NCBI GenBank assembly: GCA_016720825.1
Contig: JADKJV010000002.1
Span: forward strand, 186,001 to 250,000
DNA length: 64,000 nucleotides
Direction of reading: 5' to 3'
From: Chitinophagaceae bacterium
GTDB lineage: Bacteria > Bacteroidota > Bacteroidia > Chitinophagales > Chitinophagaceae
Within the stretch, counting starts at the first letter, position 1; every line of letters starts with the position of its first letter. Shown piece by piece: positions 26,117-34,715 of the stretch. The position numbers and the translations under genes were made by a program. The notes under the pieces were generated by a model that worked only from the letters and a program-made list of their open reading frames with translations, ran no database searches and was not told where the DNA came from.

Positions 26117-26565
26117 AATGGATGATCAGTTTCATAACGATCCTGTTGGGAGAAAAACCCGGACCTGTTTTTAATAAAATGTCAGCGTTGGAACAATACA
26201 ATACAAATGTACTAAGCTTAGATTTTGAAACGGCTTATTGGATAGTGCATCTGTTTGAAATGCGGTGCTTAAAAACCAATTTTATTGCGGATTTGCGGGG
26301 AAAAAAACATTTTCGGGTGGTGTTTTTCACTTGGCTGGGTTTATCATGCGTTTTATGTTTGCATTATTGCAATAAAGAAAACTACTAAATTCATTCAGGA
26401 CGGTGTGCAGGCGGGCTTGGGTGGGCGTGGCTACCGTATCCATGGGCTTATATTGTGAGCTGCTTAGATACCCTTTCTTAGGGTGGGCCCCGCCAGGGGT
26501 TTACCCGCTTCCAAAGAATCGTACCGCATAAAGAAAAACAGCAATTCAAAGTGTTACACTACCGC
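26117..26565. other. Gene-free region with a decayed repeat copy and a GC-rich unexplained stretch
   Basis: 449 bp between two esterase genes. It holds a lone copy of the GAAAAAACATTTT..TTTTTCAC hairpin (26297-26334) without its REP part. 26400-26520 is GC-rich (GTGGGCGTGGCTACC, GGGTGGGCCCCGCCAGGGG) unlike the flanks. No convincing open frame, tRNA or terminator was found in it. Confidence 0.55.
26297..26334 (+). repeat. Orphan copy (B) of the hairpin half of the REP unit
   Basis: GGGGAAAAAAACATTTT then GTTTTTCAC and TTGG, matching the first half of the units at 8991, 35318 and 55730, but not followed by the REP palindrome. Confidence 0.6.
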
Positions 26566-27801
26566 TTATTGGTGCTCCAGTTTATCCAGTTTAGTCTTTG
26601 TTAATTCCTGCGGATTCAGGGATAAAGCTTTCCGGTAACAGGCAACGGCATTGGGAATGTTCCCGGTTGCAGCATAGAAATCGCCGAGCGCATCAAAAGC
26701 AGTAAAAGAGGCAGGATAATAATCTGTGTTCATTTTAAACAGGAGACTGCCCTTGTCCATTGTTTCTCTTCAATGGCCTTGTAACCCAGTTTGCTCACCA
26801 GGTCTTCCGGCGGGTATATGGAATAACCCATTTGCTCAGATACTTTCTGGTAGTGGAGTTCAATTTTTGTAGCTAACGCATCGGTTGTATCGGCTAAATC
26901 CTGCTGGGTCAGTTTTAGTTTATAGAAATCAAAGATAAAATGAAGTGCATCATATGTGGCGATGAGCGGTACTGATTCATGATCTTCCTGGCTGTAATAC
27001 ACCCATTTTGACTTCAGTTTATTCTGTTTATTGCCTGAAATAACCTTTGCGAATTTCAGGTTTGAACGGATCTGTCCGCTGAGCCGGCTGGTATCCCTTT
27101 TAACCAGGGTTGTATCATTGGCTCCTTCCATGGAATTGGCAATGCCGAGGAAAAATCCGGTGTTCACATATTGGTTTTTAGCAAGCGCATCTGCTGATTC
27201 ATTCAATAGTTTTTCATGATCCCACCAGATGCTTGGATCAATGGCAATATACCCGTTGAATAAGGCCGTATGATTGATGAGGGAATTGACAACTGGCAGT
27301 CCTGCGAGGGAATGGCCGATAAGTACCCGGTAAGGCTGTGTGGAATATGCAGAATCTACATAAGGAATCAGTTCTTTTTCCATGAATGAAATAAAGTCCT
27401 CCCCGCCCCCGGCTTTGCCGAGAACCAGGCTGTCAGCCACATGATCATCAGCTACGGCCCGACTTGCTGGTAAAGTCGCGGGTGCGGTCCGTGTTTAATA
27501 CGCCCACCACAATCATTTGCGGCAGCACCATGTTTCCGTTCGCGGCACTGAGTTGCTGGATAATTCCGGTAACGGAGTAAAAATGATGATCCCCGTCAAG
27601 CACATATACAACGGGGTATTTTTTTTTGATCAATGATTCACCATTAGTGATTTCAGGCGTGTAGACCCAGATTGTTCTTTTTTCGTGGAGGATTTCAGAA
27701 TGGATGGTATCAACATTCCCGATGATGACTTTATTTCCCTGCTGGGCATGCAGGGCAGTAAAAGAAATTGTCATAAATATCATCAACAGGGGTTTCATCA
27801 T
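26566..27801 (-). CDS. Secreted esterase with C-terminal TPR, two frameshifts
   Basis: Second esterase-D-like hydrolase, split into three frames. From the ATG at 27801: signal peptide (MMKPLLMIFMTISFTALHAQQ), then WVYTPEITNGESL and YPVVYVLDGDHHF as in the family. The frame is lost at 27469-27470 (missing bases after DFT), then VADDHVADSLVLGK continues with the nucleophile elbow LIGHSLAGL and the SQEDHESVPL histidine region. A second loss at 26742-26743 (one C missing) precedes FKMNTDYYPASFTAFDALGDFYAATGN, a tetratricopeptide repeat ending at 26566. Repaired, it is a single protein of about 410 residues. It is paralogous in layout to 25184-26116. Confidence 0.82.
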
Positions 27802-27986
27802 AATCGGAAATTGAATCTTGTGGAATCATCAGATTTACTCACAGATCACTGCTGCTAAAAATACGCTGATGAGCAGCATCCCTTTTATCCTCAGAAGGGA
27901 AATTGCAAAAACTGTGCTGAATTCAGGATTATCCCCGAAAGATTTACAAAAGTTCGTCGTAGGGAGGATAAACCGGCTAAGAAAAT

Positions 27987-28634
27987 CTACGATTTACGCC
28001 CAGATAACTGTTGATCCCGTCGGGGAAGAGTATTCAAAAGCCGGAATGAAATCATGGAAAACCACAAGAGGAAAACACCGAAACTGATTTTTTGGATAAC
28101 CGGCAGGTAGCTGATCAGTGAAGGGGTATAGTAGAAAAGATTATTCAGCAGCACCAGGATTATATTCAGCAATCCCCAGCGGAAAAGCAGATGCCATTGC
28201 TGCTTATATAATCCAGCGAGTGTCCCGGTCAACGCGATCAGTCCGCAGGCTGAAGCAAGGTTTATAACCAAATCATGCATAGATGTAAAACTGAAAAAAG
28301 CGCCGGCCATGGCCAGTGTACCTGCAGCGGGGATCAGTTTTTTCCACCATTTATTCTTCACAACAGCAACACTGAACATCCACCAGAACAGAATCAGGCC
28401 AACACATAGAATAGACATACCAACGAGCGCATAAGGTCTTGCATTGTTCGTTTCCCCGTTAATGGCTTTTTCATTCAGGAGATTGCACCAGTAATTGTTT
28501 TTCCAACTGAAGCCAGGGGAATGAATGTCTGCCTGGGAGCCCCCGGGATAGTGAAAGGTGGCAATTATATACAAAGCAATAAAAAGCAGGATGCAGGCAA
28601 CAGGTAGCAGGAAGTGTAAACTTTTTTTGTTCAT
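27987..28634 (-). CDS. Multi-pass membrane protein, possibly DUF998-like
   Basis: 215 residues from the ATG at 28634 (MNKKSLHFLLPVACILLFIALYII); an upstream in-frame start would add a basic leader and lies in the duplicated DNA described at 28585-28866. Six predicted hydrophobic segments. After the first helix comes the extracytoplasmic motif YPGGS...SWKNNYWCNLL near residue 30-55, which resembles the FSWxxNYWCxLL pattern of DUF998-type membrane proteins. Function unknown. It is the first gene, in minus-strand order, after the infC terminator. Confidence 0.72.
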   Translation of the reverse strand: MNKKSLHFLLPVACILLFIALYIIATFHYPGGSQADIHSPGFSWKNNYWCNLLNEKAINGETNNARPYALVGMSILCVGLILFWWMFSVAVVKNKWWKKLIPAAGTLAMAGAFFSFTSMHDLVINLASACGLIALTGTLAGLYKQQWHLLFRWGLLNIILVLLNNLFYYTPSLISYLPVIQKISFGVFLLWFSMISFRLLNTLPRRDQQLSGRKS

Positions 28635-28866
28635 TCTCAGTAATGAAGTCAAGATACAAACCGGATATGTATTCAGGAATACCTTCAGTTTATTTGTGAT
28701 CTTTTTAACCAGTACTTGCAAGTACTTATGATGCGAAAAACAGCAGGATGCAGGTAGCAGGTAGCAGGAGTAGGATATGCTTTTTGTTCATTCTCAGAAT
28801 TGATGTTAAGATAAAAACCGGATATGTAAGCAGTAATACCTTCAGTTTATTTGTGATCCTTTTACG
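28585..28866. repeat. Direct duplication of the gene start region
   Basis: 28585-28709 and 28742-28866 are imperfect direct repeats of about 125 bp, 157 bp apart. Both contain GCAGGATGCAGG, TTTTTTGTTCATTCTCAG, ACCGGATATGTA and ATACCTTCAGTTTATTTGTGAT. The downstream copy on the minus strand starts a short frame (MNKKHILLLLPATCILLFFAS, then stop) that mirrors the N-terminus of the membrane protein at 28634. Confidence 0.85.
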
Positions 28867-28886
28867 CTGTAAGGAAACTAATGGGC

Positions 28887-28914
28887 AAAAAAAAGCCCGG
28901 ATGAACCGGGCTTT
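28887..28914 (-). terminator. Terminator after infC
   Basis: Perfect stem AAAGCCCGG / CCGGGCTTT (28892-28914), with eight T beyond it on the minus strand (A-run 28887-28894), 17 bp after the infC stop. Confidence 0.88.
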
Positions 28915-28930
28915 AAATGTATTGGGCTAA

Positions 28931-29566
28931 TTATGCTTTTTTCTTTCCTTTCGGCGCAAACATAGCCAGCATCCTCCGGCCTTCCATTTTCGGCATACTT
29001 TCGAGTATACCTACTTCGGCGAGGCGCTCGGCAAATTTCAAGAGGAGCAGCTGTCCGCGGTCCTGGAACTGGATCGCACGTCCTTTGAACTGTACATAGG
29101 CTTTCACCTTATTACCGTCTTTCAGGAATTCGATGGCATGTTTTGATTTGAAATCAAAGTCATGGTCATCGGTATTTGGCGTGAAGCGGATTTCCTTTAC
29201 TTCGGAAACCTTGCTTTTCGCCTTCATTTCCTTTTCCTTCTTCTTCTTATCGTACAGGAATTTGTTATAGTCAATAATCTTGCATACAGGAGGATCAACT
29301 GTTGGAGAAATCTCCACCAGGTCAAGTTGCTGTTCCTGTGCCATACGCAGGGCATCCTGGGTATTGTAAATACCAACTTCAACATTCTCTCCCACTAATC
29401 TCACCTGGGGAACCCTGATAAAATGATTGATGCGGTGTTCTGCTTCTTTGCGGGGCATGAAGCGTCCCCTGTTAAATCCGCCTTTGTTAAACCCACCGGG
29501 TTTCTGGAATCCTCCGGAGCCGGCTGGTCTGTTAAACCCGCCTCCGGGCTTTTGTGGTACTGCCAT
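28931..29566 (-). CDS. infC: Translation initiation factor IF-3 with Gly-rich N-terminal extension
   Basis: Binds the 30S subunit and checks start codon pairing. The 211-residue protein has an N-terminal extension of about 38 residues made of GGFN/GGFQ-type units (FNRPAGSGGFQKPGGFNKGG), then the normal core. The core starts EAEHRINHFIRVPQVRLVGENVE, with DLVEISPTVDPPVCKIIDYNKFLYD in the N-domain, the basic linker KKKKEKEMKAK, and the C-domain VKEIRFTPNTDDHDF ... KVKAYVQFKGR. ATG at 29566 is the only good start for this length. It follows thrS by 107 bp and ends at its own terminator, so it is not read through to rpmI. Confidence 0.94.
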   Translation of the reverse strand: MAVPQKPGGGFNRPAGSGGFQKPGGFNKGGFNRGRFMPRKEAEHRINHFIRVPQVRLVGENVEVGIYNTQDALRMAQEQQLDLVEISPTVDPPVCKIIDYNKFLYDKKKKEKEMKAKSKVSEVKEIRFTPNTDDHDFDFKSKHAIEFLKDGNKVKAYVQFKGRAIQFQDRGQLLLLKFAERLAEVGILESMPKMEGRRMLAMFAPKGKKKA

Positions 29567-29673
29567 TGAATCTTTTTAGTGAACTTCCTCCCTGAAGGAA
29601 GCAATTTTTTTAAAAGTATGAGTTCTGGTCAGGGCAGAACTTTTAGTGAAAACGAAAACTAAAATTAGGTTAT

Positions 29674-31611
29674 TTAATTGTCATGGCGTTCAGTGATTTC
29701 CCCGGAAATGGCGTGAATAAACTCATCCACGGTCTGTGTTCCGGTATCCCCTTTCCCCTGTCTCCTCACGGCTACCATGCCCTCAGTCATTTCCTTTTCA
29801 CCAATTACGAGCATATAAGGCACTCTCAGCAGCTCAGTATCACGGATTTTTTTGCCGATTTTCTCATTGCGCTCATCTACTTCAGCACGAATATCAGCTT
29901 TTTTCAGTTTTAGGGAAACTTGTTTGGCATAGTCAATGTATTTGTCACTGATAGGTAAAACCTTTACCTGGACAGGCGACAGCCAGACAGGGAGCTTTCC
30001 GGCATAATGTTCCAGCAGGAACCCGATAAACCTTTCGTGGGTTCCGAGCGGTGCACGGTGGATAATCAGCGGGGTATCTGTGGTGTTATCCTGGGTGGTA
30101 AACTCCAGTTTAAAACGGCGGCCCTGGGCAAAATCGACCTGGTTGGTGGCCAGGGTGAATTCGCGGCCGATGGCGCTCCAAATCTGAACATCAATTTTAG
30201 GCCCGTAAAAGGCACCTTCCCCTTTCACTTCCACAAAAGGAACGCCGGTTTCAATCAGTACATTCCTTACCAGTTCCTCAGTCTCCAGCCATAATTCGGG
30301 TTCGTTTACATATTTCTGACCCAGTTTCTCGGGGTCATGCAAACTCAGCCTCATTACGTATTTATCAATCCCGAATATTTTAAAATATTTGAGATACATG
30401 TCGTTCACCGCTTTGAATTCCTGGGCAAACTGTTCTTTGGTGCAGTAAATATGCGCATCGTTCATGTGCAGGCAACGGACCCGCATCAGTCCGAATAATT
30501 CACCGCTTTGCTCATAGCGGTAACAGGTACCGTATTCTGCGATGCGGTAAGGCATGTCCCGGTAGCTCTTTGGTTCTGCCGCAAAAATTTTATGGTGATG
30601 GGGGCAGTTCATGGCCTTGAGGTAATATTTCTCCCCGTCCATTTCCATGGGAGGAAACATACTCTCGGCATAATAAGGTAAGTGTCCGCTGGTGATATAC
30701 ATACTTTCCTTGGCGATATGCGGTGTCACTACCCTTTTGTAACCGGCATCGAGTTCCGTTTCTTTGGCCAGTTTTTCCAGTTCTTCAATGATGATTGTAC
30801 CGTTGGGCATCCACAGGATCAGACCGGGGCCTACATCATCATCCATGGTGTAAATGCTGAGTTCTTTACCCAGTTTGCGGTGATCCCTTTTCTTGGCCTC
30901 TTCGAGCATAGCCAGGTGTTCGTCAAGTTCTTTCTGGGAAGGGAAAGTAACACCATACACACGGGTAAGCTGTTTGTTTTTTTCATCGCCTTTCCAGTAG
31001 GCACCGGCAATATTGGTGAGCTTCACGGCCTTGATCATGCCGGTGTTCGGGATATGTGGTCCGCGGCAGAGATCCGTGAATTCACCCTGCGTATAGAATG
31101 TAATTTCCCCGTCAGATAAACCACCTAACAAATCCAGTTTGTACTCGTCATTCTTGTCAGTGAAATATTTTACAGCTTCTGTTTTGCTGATTTCTTTGCG
31201 GATGTACATTGTTCTTCTTCGCCAGTTCATTCATTTTTTTCTCGAGTGCCTGGAGATCATCGTCTGTGATTTTTTTATCACCGAGATCCATATCATAATA
31301 AAAACCTAGGGGTTTTCAATGGCAGGTCCGACCCAGAATTTTACACCGGGATATAGTGCTTCCACTGCTTCAGCCATGAGGTGGGCAGATGAATGCCAGA
31401 ATGTTTTTTTACCGTCGTTATCCGTCCAGGTGAGCAGTTTCAGCGAAGCATCAGATTGAATAGGGCGGCTGGCGTCCCAAACTTCCTCGTTGATACTGGC
31501 TGCCAGTACTTTCCGGGCGAGGCCTTCGGAAATCGATTTGGCCACGTCCATGGCTGAAACACCAGATTCGTATTGCCTGACTGAACCATCAGGTAGTGTA
31601 ATGTTGATCAT
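29674..31611 (-). CDS. thrS: Threonyl-tRNA synthetase, frame broken twice
   Basis: Charges tRNA-Thr. From the ATG at 31611 (MINITLPDGSVRQYESGV) the TGS domain and the start of the editing domain are read to VGPAIEN. A stop follows because of about five extra bases near 31307-31311; the next frame then encodes GFYYDMDLGDKKITDDDLQ. A second change near 31207-31212 leads to YIRKEISKTEAV and a long continuous frame to 29674. That frame holds the editing-site region, the class II motifs (CPHHHKIF, MRVRCLHMNDAHIYC, then LIIHRAPLGTHERFIGFLLEHY) and the anticodon-binding domain. Everything except the two junctions looks functional. Because the gene is normally essential, sequence error is the likely cause. 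Confidence 0.92.
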
Positions 31612-31635
31612 GAAAATATCCTGTTTAAAGGTGTG

Positions 31636-31643
31636 CAAAGTTA
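31636..31643 (-). promoter_or_regulatory. -7 promoter element for thrS-infC
   Basis: TAACTTTG on the minus strand, perfect TAnnTTTG, 25 bp before the thrS ATG at 31611; it argues for that start over a longer one at 31638. Confidence 0.5.
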
Positions 31644-31656
31644 ATGAAAAATCCGG

Positions 31657-32358
31657 CTACAGCATCCGCAGAATGAGCGTGTTAATATGGGTCATTTTTG
31701 AGCGGACAAGCCTGGTTTTGCTGGCAAACCGGTCTTTTTGACGGTAATACAAAGAGGCAAGTGTCCACTGCCGTTTCCGCCAGTGTTTGAGCAGGTATTT
31801 GCCATAAGCACGGCTCATTCCCAGACTGAGATTATGCCATTTCCTGAAATGCTTATCCAGTAAGGCAGACCGGTAAAAATCGCGGTAAATCAACAAGAGT
31901 CCTTTTCCGAAGCGGATATAGTCTTTTTTGTAAAGTTCCAGTGTATCAGCATAGGCAGTTGCAACCAGGGCCTGCCAGATATCCCCGTTAATATGGGCGT
32001 TGATACCAAGTAAATGGTATTGTAATTGTGAATACGCGGTGTCTGCATAATAAGATTTCCATACTTCGGGGATGGATTTTCCGAGCCGGAATGAATCAGC
32101 TGCATCCGTAAATCGTTGAAGGAAATTCGATTCAAACCGGTTCATAAAAGATTGAACAGGTTTGGGTGCCTGTTCAAAGAATTCTGTGGCATTGATGGTA
32201 GTGAGGTAATAGAGTTCTGCAAAATGCCGGGCCGGTCCGGGCTGGTGGCGTACAGAATCGAGTATTTGCAATACGGATGGCTCTGCAACCGGGGATTGTG
32301 CCTGGGTTGCGGATGTGGTATAAAACAGGCCAGCCAGCAATATGAGGGTCAGCTTCAT
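31657..32358 (-). CDS. DUF5995 family secreted protein
   Basis: 233-residue protein with a signal peptide (MKLTLILLAGLFYTTSATQAQ). The body is alpha-helical with HFAELYYLTTINATEFFEQA near residue 44-63 and the family-typical YHLLGINAHINGDIWQAL near residue 113-130, the pattern used to define DUF5995. The C-terminal half is rich in R/K/W (KHWRKRQWTLASLYYRQKDRF). Biochemical role unknown; the conserved histidines and aspartates suggest a metal site, which is inference. Confidence 0.78.
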   Translation of the reverse strand: MKLTLILLAGLFYTTSATQAQSPVAEPSVLQILDSVRHQPGPARHFAELYYLTTINATEFFEQAPKPVQSFMNRFESNFLQRFTDAADSFRLGKSIPEVWKSYYADTAYSQLQYHLLGINAHINGDIWQALVATAYADTLELYKKDYIRFGKGLLLIYRDFYRSALLDKHFRKWHNLSLGMSRAYGKYLLKHWRKRQWTLASLYYRQKDRFASKTRLVRSKMTHINTLILRML

Positions 32359-32420
32359 GAAGGTGCTAAAATTAACAAACTCTTGCCCGGTCAGGGGTTT
32401 TTCTATACGAATTGATTCGT

Positions 32421-32428
32421 TAGTTTTG
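32421..32428 (+). promoter_or_regulatory. -7 promoter element for the 32454 gene
   Basis: TAGTTTTG, perfect TAnnTTTG, 26 bp before the ATG at 32454. Confidence 0.45.
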
Positions 32429-32453
32429 GATTTCCAAGAACCTTATACTGGAT

Positions 32454-33674
32454 ATGAAAAGGCTGATTTTTTTCTTACCCATTTATTGTTTTTCATTGTT
32501 GGCAGGTGCCCAGGATATTACGGGTATCTGGAAGGGTTATTTTGTGTCCGATGGCGGGGATTATTACAAATTGGAGTTCCAGGTCGCCCAGAAGCCGGGC
32601 ACTGCCGTTACAGGGGTCTCCTACTCCTACCTCGATGTGAGGTTTTATGGCAAGGCGACCATGACCGGTTCGTTTACAAAAACCAACAGCACATTTAACA
32701 TCCGGGAGATTAAAACGGTGGAGGTGAAAAGCAGCCTGGGTGGAGCCACCTGTATCATGAATTACAATTTCGTGTATTCCCGTTCCGGGAAAGAGGAATA
32801 CCTGGAAGGAACCTACCTCGGGAAATATGAATCCAAGTATAAGACCGCCCCTCCGGGAAGCTGGGGTGATTGTGGTGGCGGTAAGGTTTTCCTGCGCAAA
32901 GTAGCCACCTCTGATTTTTATGTGGAGCCATTCCTTCGTAACCGGAATTCCACTACACCAGTGATCATCAATAAAGCCCCGGAAAAGAAAGACAGCATAA
33001 AAGCCCCTGTCAAAAAACCTGTGGTTATAACCAAACCGCCGGTCAAAAAAGATACTGTGGTGCGTAAACCGTTAGTGGTTACAAAGCCCCCTGTTAAAAA
33101 ACCTGACACCAAACCCGTAGTGGTTACCAAGCCTCCGGTAAAGAAACCTGACAGTAAACCGGTGGTGGTGACTAAACCTCCTGTTAAGAAACCGGTGGTA
33201 ACAGTCAATCCTCCTGTAATAAAAAAGCCGGTTACGGATTCCGCATCCATTGTGAAAAAGCCGATCACAGAAAATAATATTTCTAAACCGGTGGTGAATA
33301 TTCCGGTGCCTTCGGTGCTTAAGAGCCGGAGTAATGAGCTGGTAAAAACGTTGATAGTTACAGATCCTGATGTAAAAGTTAGCTTATATGACAATGGCGA
33401 AATTGATGATGACACGATTTCTGTTTATCTCGATAAAAAACTGGTGTTGTCGTCAAAACGCCTCACCACGGCACCGCTCGTTGTGAATCTGAAGATGGAT
33501 GAGGATAATGCAGATCATGAGCTGGTGATGGTGGCAGAAAACCTGGGCCGGATTCCACCGAATACTTCGCTGATGATTGTTGAATCGGGTGAGCAACGGT
33601 TTGAGGTCAGGATTACGTCTACTGAGCAGAAAAACGCGGTAGTGCGATTTAAATACCAGAAAACGGGGCAGTAA
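32454..33674 (+). CDS. Secreted two-domain protein with a long K/P/V repeat linker
   Basis: 406-residue exported protein, family unnamed. Signal peptide MKRLIFFLPIYCFSLLAGAQ. The N-terminal domain (about 20-150) starts DITGIWKGYFV and looks like a lipocalin-type beta barrel (GIWKG, TGSFTKTNSTFNIRE). Residues about 180-285 are a repetitive linker of KPPVKKP / VVTKPPVKKPD units. The C-terminal domain (about 290-406) carries VSLYDNGEIDDDTISVYLD and ENLGRIPPNTSLMIV, a beta-sandwich-like module seen again in the next gene. The linker may span peptidoglycan or keep two domains apart. It is a tandem paralogue of 33768-34613, and the pair probably arose by duplication followed by linker growth in this copy. 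Confidence 0.75.
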   Translation: MKRLIFFLPIYCFSLLAGAQDITGIWKGYFVSDGGDYYKLEFQVAQKPGTAVTGVSYSYLDVRFYGKATMTGSFTKTNSTFNIREIKTVEVKSSLGGATCIMNYNFVYSRSGKEEYLEGTYLGKYESKYKTAPPGSWGDCGGGKVFLRKVATSDFYVEPFLRNRNSTTPVIINKAPEKKDSIKAPVKKPVVITKPPVKKDTVVRKPLVVTKPPVKKPDTKPVVVTKPPVKKPDSKPVVVTKPPVKKPVVTVNPPVIKKPVTDSASIVKKPITENNISKPVVNIPVPSVLKSRSNELVKTLIVTDPDVKVSLYDNGEIDDDTISVYLDKKLVLSSKRLTTAPLVVNLKMDEDNADHELVMVAENLGRIPPNTSLMIVESGEQRFEVRITSTEQKNAVVRFKYQKTGQ

Positions 33675-33767
33675 ATAATAACTGTTCCGTACAGATCAGG
33701 CTGAAGAGTTTGCCGTTTCTGTAAATTTCAATGGTGCTTCAGCTTTTTCAGTTATTTTTCCACAACA

Positions 33768-34613
33768 ATGAAACGGCATATCTGTTTACTTACTGGCTTT
33801 GTTCTGCTTTTATCCGGTTTATCGGCCCAGGATCTGAATGGAATCTGGAAAGGAAAACTGGTGATGGAGCCGGGTGGCTGTTTCCCTGTTTATAATATTG
33901 AGTTGCAGTTACAGGTTGCGGGTACAAAAATTACCGGTGTGTCGTACCATTTTTCTGATACGAGTAATTATGTGAAGGAGACTTTTGATGGCCGGTATGT
34001 GAAGGACAGCAATATGATCCTGATTGGAGAATTGGGTGTAACTACTTTTCATATTCCGGCAGATTGTGTGCCATGTATTAAAAAATATAATCTCACATAT
34101 CATAAAGGGGATGGTCCTGAGGAGCAGTTACGGGGTTCCTGGTCGGGCAAAACAATGGATGGCAAATCAAATTGTCCTCCCGGTACGATTGTACTGCAAC
34201 GGTTTGATAAGTCCAGTTTTAAGCCTGAATCGAAACTCCCCCCCACGCTTACGAAAAGAAAAGCCGAACTGGTCAGGGAGATTAAAGTGGATACTGGTGT
34301 GATTCATATCGATTTTTATGATAACGGTCAGATTGATGGTGATACCATCTCCGTGTATGTAAACAATATGCCGACTGTTTCTTACAAGCGGTTAACGGCC
34401 AAACCGATTTCCATTAGTGTAAAAATTGACCCGAAGAGAACCGAACAGGAAGTGATTATGGTGGGTGAAAACCTGGGCGAGATTCCCCCGAATACGGCGC
34501 TGATGATTATTAATGCGGGTGAAAAAAGATACCAGTTGTATCTGACATCTGATGAAACCAAGAATGCGATGGTTCGTTTTATTTATGAGAAGCCGGCAGA
34601 GACCAAGTTGTAA
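33768..34613 (+). CDS. Secreted two-domain protein, tandem paralogue without linker
   Basis: 281 residues with signal peptide MKRHICLLTGFVLLLSGLSAQ. The N-terminal domain begins DLNGIWKGKLVMEPGG and keeps two extra cysteine-containing stretches (GCFPVYN, PADCVPCIKKYN). The C-terminal domain repeats the neighbour's motifs: IDFYDNGQIDGDTISVYVN, KRLTAKPISISVKID, GENLGEIPPNTALMII, and ends with NAMVRFIYEKP. The K/P-rich linker of the upstream paralogue is absent; only about ten residues join the domains. Function unknown. It follows its paralogue by 93 bp on the same strand. Confidence 0.75.
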   Translation: MKRHICLLTGFVLLLSGLSAQDLNGIWKGKLVMEPGGCFPVYNIELQLQVAGTKITGVSYHFSDTSNYVKETFDGRYVKDSNMILIGELGVTTFHIPADCVPCIKKYNLTYHKGDGPEEQLRGSWSGKTMDGKSNCPPGTIVLQRFDKSSFKPESKLPPTLTKRKAELVREIKVDTGVIHIDFYDNGQIDGDTISVYVNNMPTVSYKRLTAKPISISVKIDPKRTEQEVIMVGENLGEIPPNTALMIINAGEKRYQLYLTSDETKNAMVRFIYEKPAETKL

Positions 34614-34715
34614 TCCTGCGTTTCCGTTTTTACGTCCCTATTTTAGCTTAGTACTCCCCCTTTGAAAATCCCGTACCCGGGATGTTGTGTATTACTTTAC
34701 AATAAACCTATAATC

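Noticed and set aside
33000..33240. DNA tandem repeat of about 39 bp
   Set aside because: It is the coding sequence of the KPPVKKP protein repeats of the gene at 32454, not an intergenic DNA repeat.
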